Of a stretch of 42,001 bases of DNA, positions 39,344 to 42,001 are shown one piece after another. The notes under the pieces are model-generated. The model was not told the origin of the DNA, did not search any database, and saw only the letters and a program-made list of their open reading frames with translations. Source of the DNA: a virus. Both the position numbers and the translations under genes were made by a program. The stretch's first letter is position 1. Each line of letters opens with the position of its first letter. The stretch spans positions 1-42,001 of the IMG/VR virus record IMGVR_UViG_3300022707_000735. One strand, given 5' to 3'.

Positions 39344-39676
39344 ATGAGTCAAATAGAATTAAATTTCGTATTCGCGGACGGTATCGTACATGATGCCACT
39401 GCCACTGAAACATCCGCATCAATCAGAATAGAAGAAAATTATAAATGGTCAGTATACCCTAGGCTGGAAGGTGTAGTGGGTGGTCCCCCAGATTATTCAG
39501 TACAAGTGTCTATTGATGATGTGCGCTTTGCCAATTTTTCCTTGGAAACAACTAACAAAACCTCAACCTTACCAGTCGATGATGATAATTTGCCTTATTT
39601 ATTTGTGCGGATAGTTAGTACGGCCAACGGAACTACGGCTGGCACCGTTCAATATCCAATAAGTTTAAAGCAATAA
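39344..39676 (+). CDS. Beta-sandwich-type protein, distant paralogue of the 40436 gene
   Basis: 110 residues from the ATG after the preceding stop; an in-frame start overlapping that gene is less likely. The layout parallels the proteins at 40436 and 19485: NFVF.DG at the start, SVQVSIDDVRFANF in the middle, YLFVRIVSTANGTTAGTVQY at the end (compare GYRFMRVVYTAGSVTAGLIK). Similarity is weak but collinear. Probably a head-tail or decoration protein. Confidence 0.6.
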   Translation: MSQIELNFVFADGIVHDATATETSASIRIEENYKWSVYPRLEGVVGGPPDYSVQVSIDDVRFANFSLETTNKTSTLPVDDDNLPYLFVRIVSTANGTTAGTVQYPISLKQ

Positions 39677-39682
39677 TACAAA

Positions 39683-40387
39683 ATGAGCAAACCAACGGTA
39701 GACATAATAGGTGATTTAATAGCTTTGTTGACTTTCAACGAGCCAATACTGTCTTGCGTTGATAATGTGCCGGGAGATTTTACAGTGACGGTATGCGCAA
39801 CACATGGACTTGTTGTTGGGAGTATAGTTGAGATAGGAGGAATACCGTTTACAGTTAAGGAGTTGGTTAATAATAAATCTATAACCTTCTTAGGAGTTAG
39901 TTGTCCGTTAGGAACGACTGTTGATATACCGGCGCCTAATTATTATTATGGAACGGTTATATCTACTAATGAACAAGTTACAGCCCAAACCAAAAGGGAC
40001 TCATTTTTAGTAACCCCAATGGCTTATTTTTATGCTGTATTCAAAGAGAAACGCAACCGTAATCCTGCTATAAGTTTAGGCCGTAGAGTTGAAGCTCAAA
40101 TATTTTTCTTAGAGGATAGCATTTTAAATGGTGACTTAACCGAAGATTACTATTTGAAGTACATAAATGCTATGACAAATTTAGCTGAGGACTTTGTCGA
40201 CGCGTTAGAAGCAAGTCCATTAATAGGTGACTTCGAGGAGGATTCATATGATTTGATTTCGCACACTCAATTTGCCTACTTTAATAAAAATGGATACGAA
40301 AAGAATTTGTTCAGTGCCAATTATAGTGGCGTTGAGTTTCGGATGAGCATACCGATTGAAAAAGATGCTTGTATAGATTGTGAATAG
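39683..40387 (+). CDS. Head-tail joining / neck protein, putative
   Basis: 234 residues: beta-rich N-terminal domain to about 95 (VTVCATHGLVVGSIVEIGGIPF), then a helical part (FYAVFKEKRNRNPAISLGRRVEAQIFFL). The C-terminus ends in CIDCE. It lies between connector-like genes and the fibre-like gene, so it is probably part of the neck. No family recognised with confidence. Confidence 0.55.
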   Translation: MSKPTVDIIGDLIALLTFNEPILSCVDNVPGDFTVTVCATHGLVVGSIVEIGGIPFTVKELVNNKSITFLGVSCPLGTTVDIPAPNYYYGTVISTNEQVTAQTKRDSFLVTPMAYFYAVFKEKRNRNPAISLGRRVEAQIFFLEDSILNGDLTEDYYLKYINAMTNLAEDFVDALEASPLIGDFEEDSYDLISHTQFAYFNKNGYEKNLFSANYSGVEFRMSIPIEKDACIDCE

Positions 40388-40435
40388 TTAATCAGGTAGG
40401 CATGCGTAATACAGCCAACCATAAAATATATAATT

Positions 40436-40771
40436 ATGAGTGTATTAAATTTTAAAATAGGAGGTGTGGAAACAATAGCAGTTGATGCGACATCAAATTT
40501 TACAACTGATAACCTTAACACTGAAAGTAGTGATGCGAAGTCGTTTTCTGTGACGCTGTCACCATCAGGAATAACAGGGACAGGAGCAACATATACGCTA
40601 CAAGTATCGAATGAGGGTGATTTTTGGTATGATCTAGACAAGGATGTGGACGCGATTACAACTAGTACTCGATCGAACTTTATCGGTTATCGGTTTATGC
40701 GCGTAGTTTATACGGCTGGATCTGTTACTGCTGGATTAATCAAATTACAACTCGGACTATTTAAAAACTAA
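40436..40771 (+). CDS. Virion-like beta-domain protein (duplicated in the early region)
   Basis: 111 residues, a single domain: NFKIGGVETIAVDATSNFTTD, TYTLQVSNEGDFWYDLD, IGYRFMRVVYTAGSVTAGLI and LQLGLFKN. The whole protein matches residues 57-168 of the 19485 protein, and the DNA at the start of the domain differs at only two of 24 bases. It ends three bases before the fibre-like gene. Probable structural, decoration or fibre-attachment protein. Confidence 0.7.
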   Translation: MSVLNFKIGGVETIAVDATSNFTTDNLNTESSDAKSFSVTLSPSGITGTGATYTLQVSNEGDFWYDLDKDVDAITTSTRSNFIGYRFMRVVYTAGSVTAGLIKLQLGLFKN

Positions 40772-40774
40772 GCT

Positions 40775-42001
40775 ATGCCAGTAAATACTATAGGAGACCT
40801 TGGAGGTGCTGCTTTTGACAATTCGGTAAACGAAGGTAGATTAAACGTTTTAGAAACGGACATTGAAACAACTGTACCGTTATTTTTAGTGGATCAAATT
40901 TCCCCTACTAATTTAGATGACATAACGGTAGATGGTAATTACTGTGTAAGGAACGAACCCGCTGATTTAGTAGCGCAAGGTATTACTGGACATACCAGAG
41001 GCGATATATTAAGGCGCACTAACGGTAATTGGACATTTGTTATTACTCCCACTCCAGGGGTAACCTTGGCATTACTAGAATCTGATTTTAGAAACGCAAT
41101 GTTTGCAGACGACCCAACAGCAGGACTAAGTCCTTTGTTTGTAATCTTGTTCGATACAGGAGAACCATTTTCTGTAGCTGCTTTAGCTACAGACTTACCA
41201 GGACAGATAGCATTTGATGGTACAGAGATAACAGGGAATGTTGCTGGAGGGTTAACAACGGCAAATTTCAATGATGCCATAGTTTTACTCGTTAGTGGAG
41301 GACTACCCTACTGGATAACAGACACTGTCAATCCTGAGCAATCAGGTGTATACAACTTAGTTGTAAATAATGCAGGAACAGGGGACTATACATTACGTAG
41401 AGCTTACGGTTTTAGGGATTCTAATAATTTTACAGGTGGTCAAACATTCTTTGTTGGCATCAGCGGAGGGACTCAAGCTAATATAAACTACTTAATTGTA
41501 TTAGATCAACAATTTATAATCAACACGGGTTCTATTGCTATTAAAGAAGAAAAAAAAAATATCGATATTAGTGGCAACACAATCTCTGTAACTAATCTAG
41601 ACGGCGATTTAATTCTTGATGCTGCTACGGCTGGTTCTGGAGTTGTAAAGGTCACTGATCAATTAGAAATTGAAGGTAGCACCTCACAATTACTACTAAC
41701 TGATACGGACAACGATAAAACCTTTATAGTTAAAAATAACCTAGGCGACTTTTCAATAGTCCAAATAGGAGGAAACAACAGCTTTAAGATTAAGAACGAT
41801 GCCGCATCAGACTCCATCGAGTTAAATGTCAACAAAGTAACCATAGGCTCTAACACTAGGCTTGTTGTTGATACTACCATTCAAATAAACGGAGGTGTTC
41901 CGGGAGTAGGAAAAGTACTTACCTCAGACGCTGTCGGACTTGCAGCATGGGAAGAACCATTAGCATCTACTGAATCGTTTCTATTTAGTGCTGTCAGATT
42001 C
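40775..42001 (+). CDS. Tail fibre-like protein, 5' part (runs off the window)
   Basis: 409 codons open to the last base. N-terminal MPVNTIGDLGGAAFDNSVNE suggests an attachment segment; the middle is beta-rich (ISGNTISVTNLDGDLILDAA); residues about 375-395 contain NGGVPGVGKVLTSDAVGLAAWEEP, a motif typical of phage fibre and fibre-related proteins. The gene contains the right copy of the inverted repeat. Joining base 42001 to base 114 keeps the frame and gives one protein of about 1000 residues ending at 1889. Confidence 0.8.
   Translation, partial: MPVNTIGDLGGAAFDNSVNEGRLNVLETDIETTVPLFLVDQISPTNLDDITVDGNYCVRNEPADLVAQGITGHTRGDILRRTNGNWTFVITPTPGVTLALLESDFRNAMFADDPTAGLSPLFVILFDTGEPFSVAALATDLPGQIAFDGTEITGNVAGGLTTANFNDAIVLLVSGGLPYWITDTVNPEQSGVYNLVVNNAGTGDYTLRRAYGFRDSNNFTGGQTFFVGISGGTQANINYLIVLDQQFIINTGSIAIKEEKKNIDISGNTISVTNLDGDLILDAATAGSGVVKVTDQLEIEGSTSQLLLTDTDNDKTFIVKNNLGDFSIVQIGGNNSFKIKNDAASDSIELNVNKVTIGSNTRLVVDTTIQINGGVPGVGKVLTSDAVGLAAWEEPLASTESFLFSAVRF
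41807..41920. repeat. Right copy of 114-bp perfect inverted repeat
   Basis: Reverse complement of bases 1-114, inside the fibre-like gene and fully in its reading frame, so this is the native copy. It ends at the self-complementary AAGTACTT. The 81 bases beyond it (41921-42001) are not repeated at the left end. Confidence 0.95.

Noticed and set aside
1-42001. Integrase, repressor, tRNA genes, CRISPR array, diversity-generating retroelement, transposase
   Set aside because: I looked for their motifs (tyrosine/serine recombinase boxes, tRNA arms, regular spacer-repeat arrays, reverse transcriptase YxDD-type motif, transposase DDE) and saw none. A lytic lifestyle is suggested but not proven.
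40775-42001. Invertible fibre segment controlled by a phage invertase (Mu Gin type)
   Set aside because: The repeat copies are inverted and identical, but no serine recombinase gene or dif-like crossover site was seen, and the left copy leaves no usable alternative fibre end.

Overview
The window reads as an essentially complete genome of a tailed, double-stranded DNA phage, about 42 kb and AT-rich, with every convincing gene on the + strand. The host is most likely a member of the Bacteroidota (Flavobacteriia-like). Three things support this: promoters of the form TTG-N19/20-TAnnTTTG; A-rich leaders without Shine-Dalgarno sequences; and protein families typical of Bacteroidota siphophages (major tail protein with a Cys-rich N-terminus, GNYV-type accessory protein, MTRKS..GFG protein). 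The HK97-type head genes, the 1229-residue tape measure and the absence of sheath genes point to a siphovirus. No integrase, repressor or tRNA gene was found.

Layout. (1) 114-16939: 3' part of a large fibre-like gene, major tail protein, tail completion and chaperone-position genes, tape measure, distal-tail and fibre genes, then lysis genes (membrane proteins, amidase, 3-TM holin). (2) 16940-17228: two terminators and a strong promoter embedded in three 11-bp repeats. (3) 17229-20699: small early genes, including an unusual cassette of beta-rich, virion-like proteins. (4) 20708-27517: recombination and replication: Rad52-like annealing protein, lambda-exonuclease-like nuclease, HTH protein, initiator-like protein with a likely origin inside it, zinc-finger protein, DnaB helicase, C5 methyltransferase-like protein and NinG. 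Two gene remnants (DnaQ-like exonuclease, adenine/N4 methyltransferase) lie in or beside this region. (5) 27519-32425: mostly small unknown genes, many joined by ATGA overlaps, ending in the small terminase. (6) 32422-42001: packaging and head genes (large terminase, portal, protease, capsid), head-tail connectors and the 5' part of the fibre-like gene.

The two ends appear to belong together. Bases 1-114 are a perfect reverse complement of 41807-41920. If about 113 bases are ignored, the reading frame running off the right end continues in frame into the gene at the left end. This suggests a circular or circularly permuted genome whose contig carries a small inverted piece at its left end.

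Most interesting points: the inverted end and in-frame closure; non-triplet iterons followed by AT-rich DNA inside the initiator-like gene (lambda-O-like origin); a 340-base structured non-coding interval between large terminase and portal; a major capsid protein with an N-terminal membrane-type segment; a duplicated virion-like domain moved into the early region; and two fossil genes. All functional calls come from reading the sequence; no database search was made.
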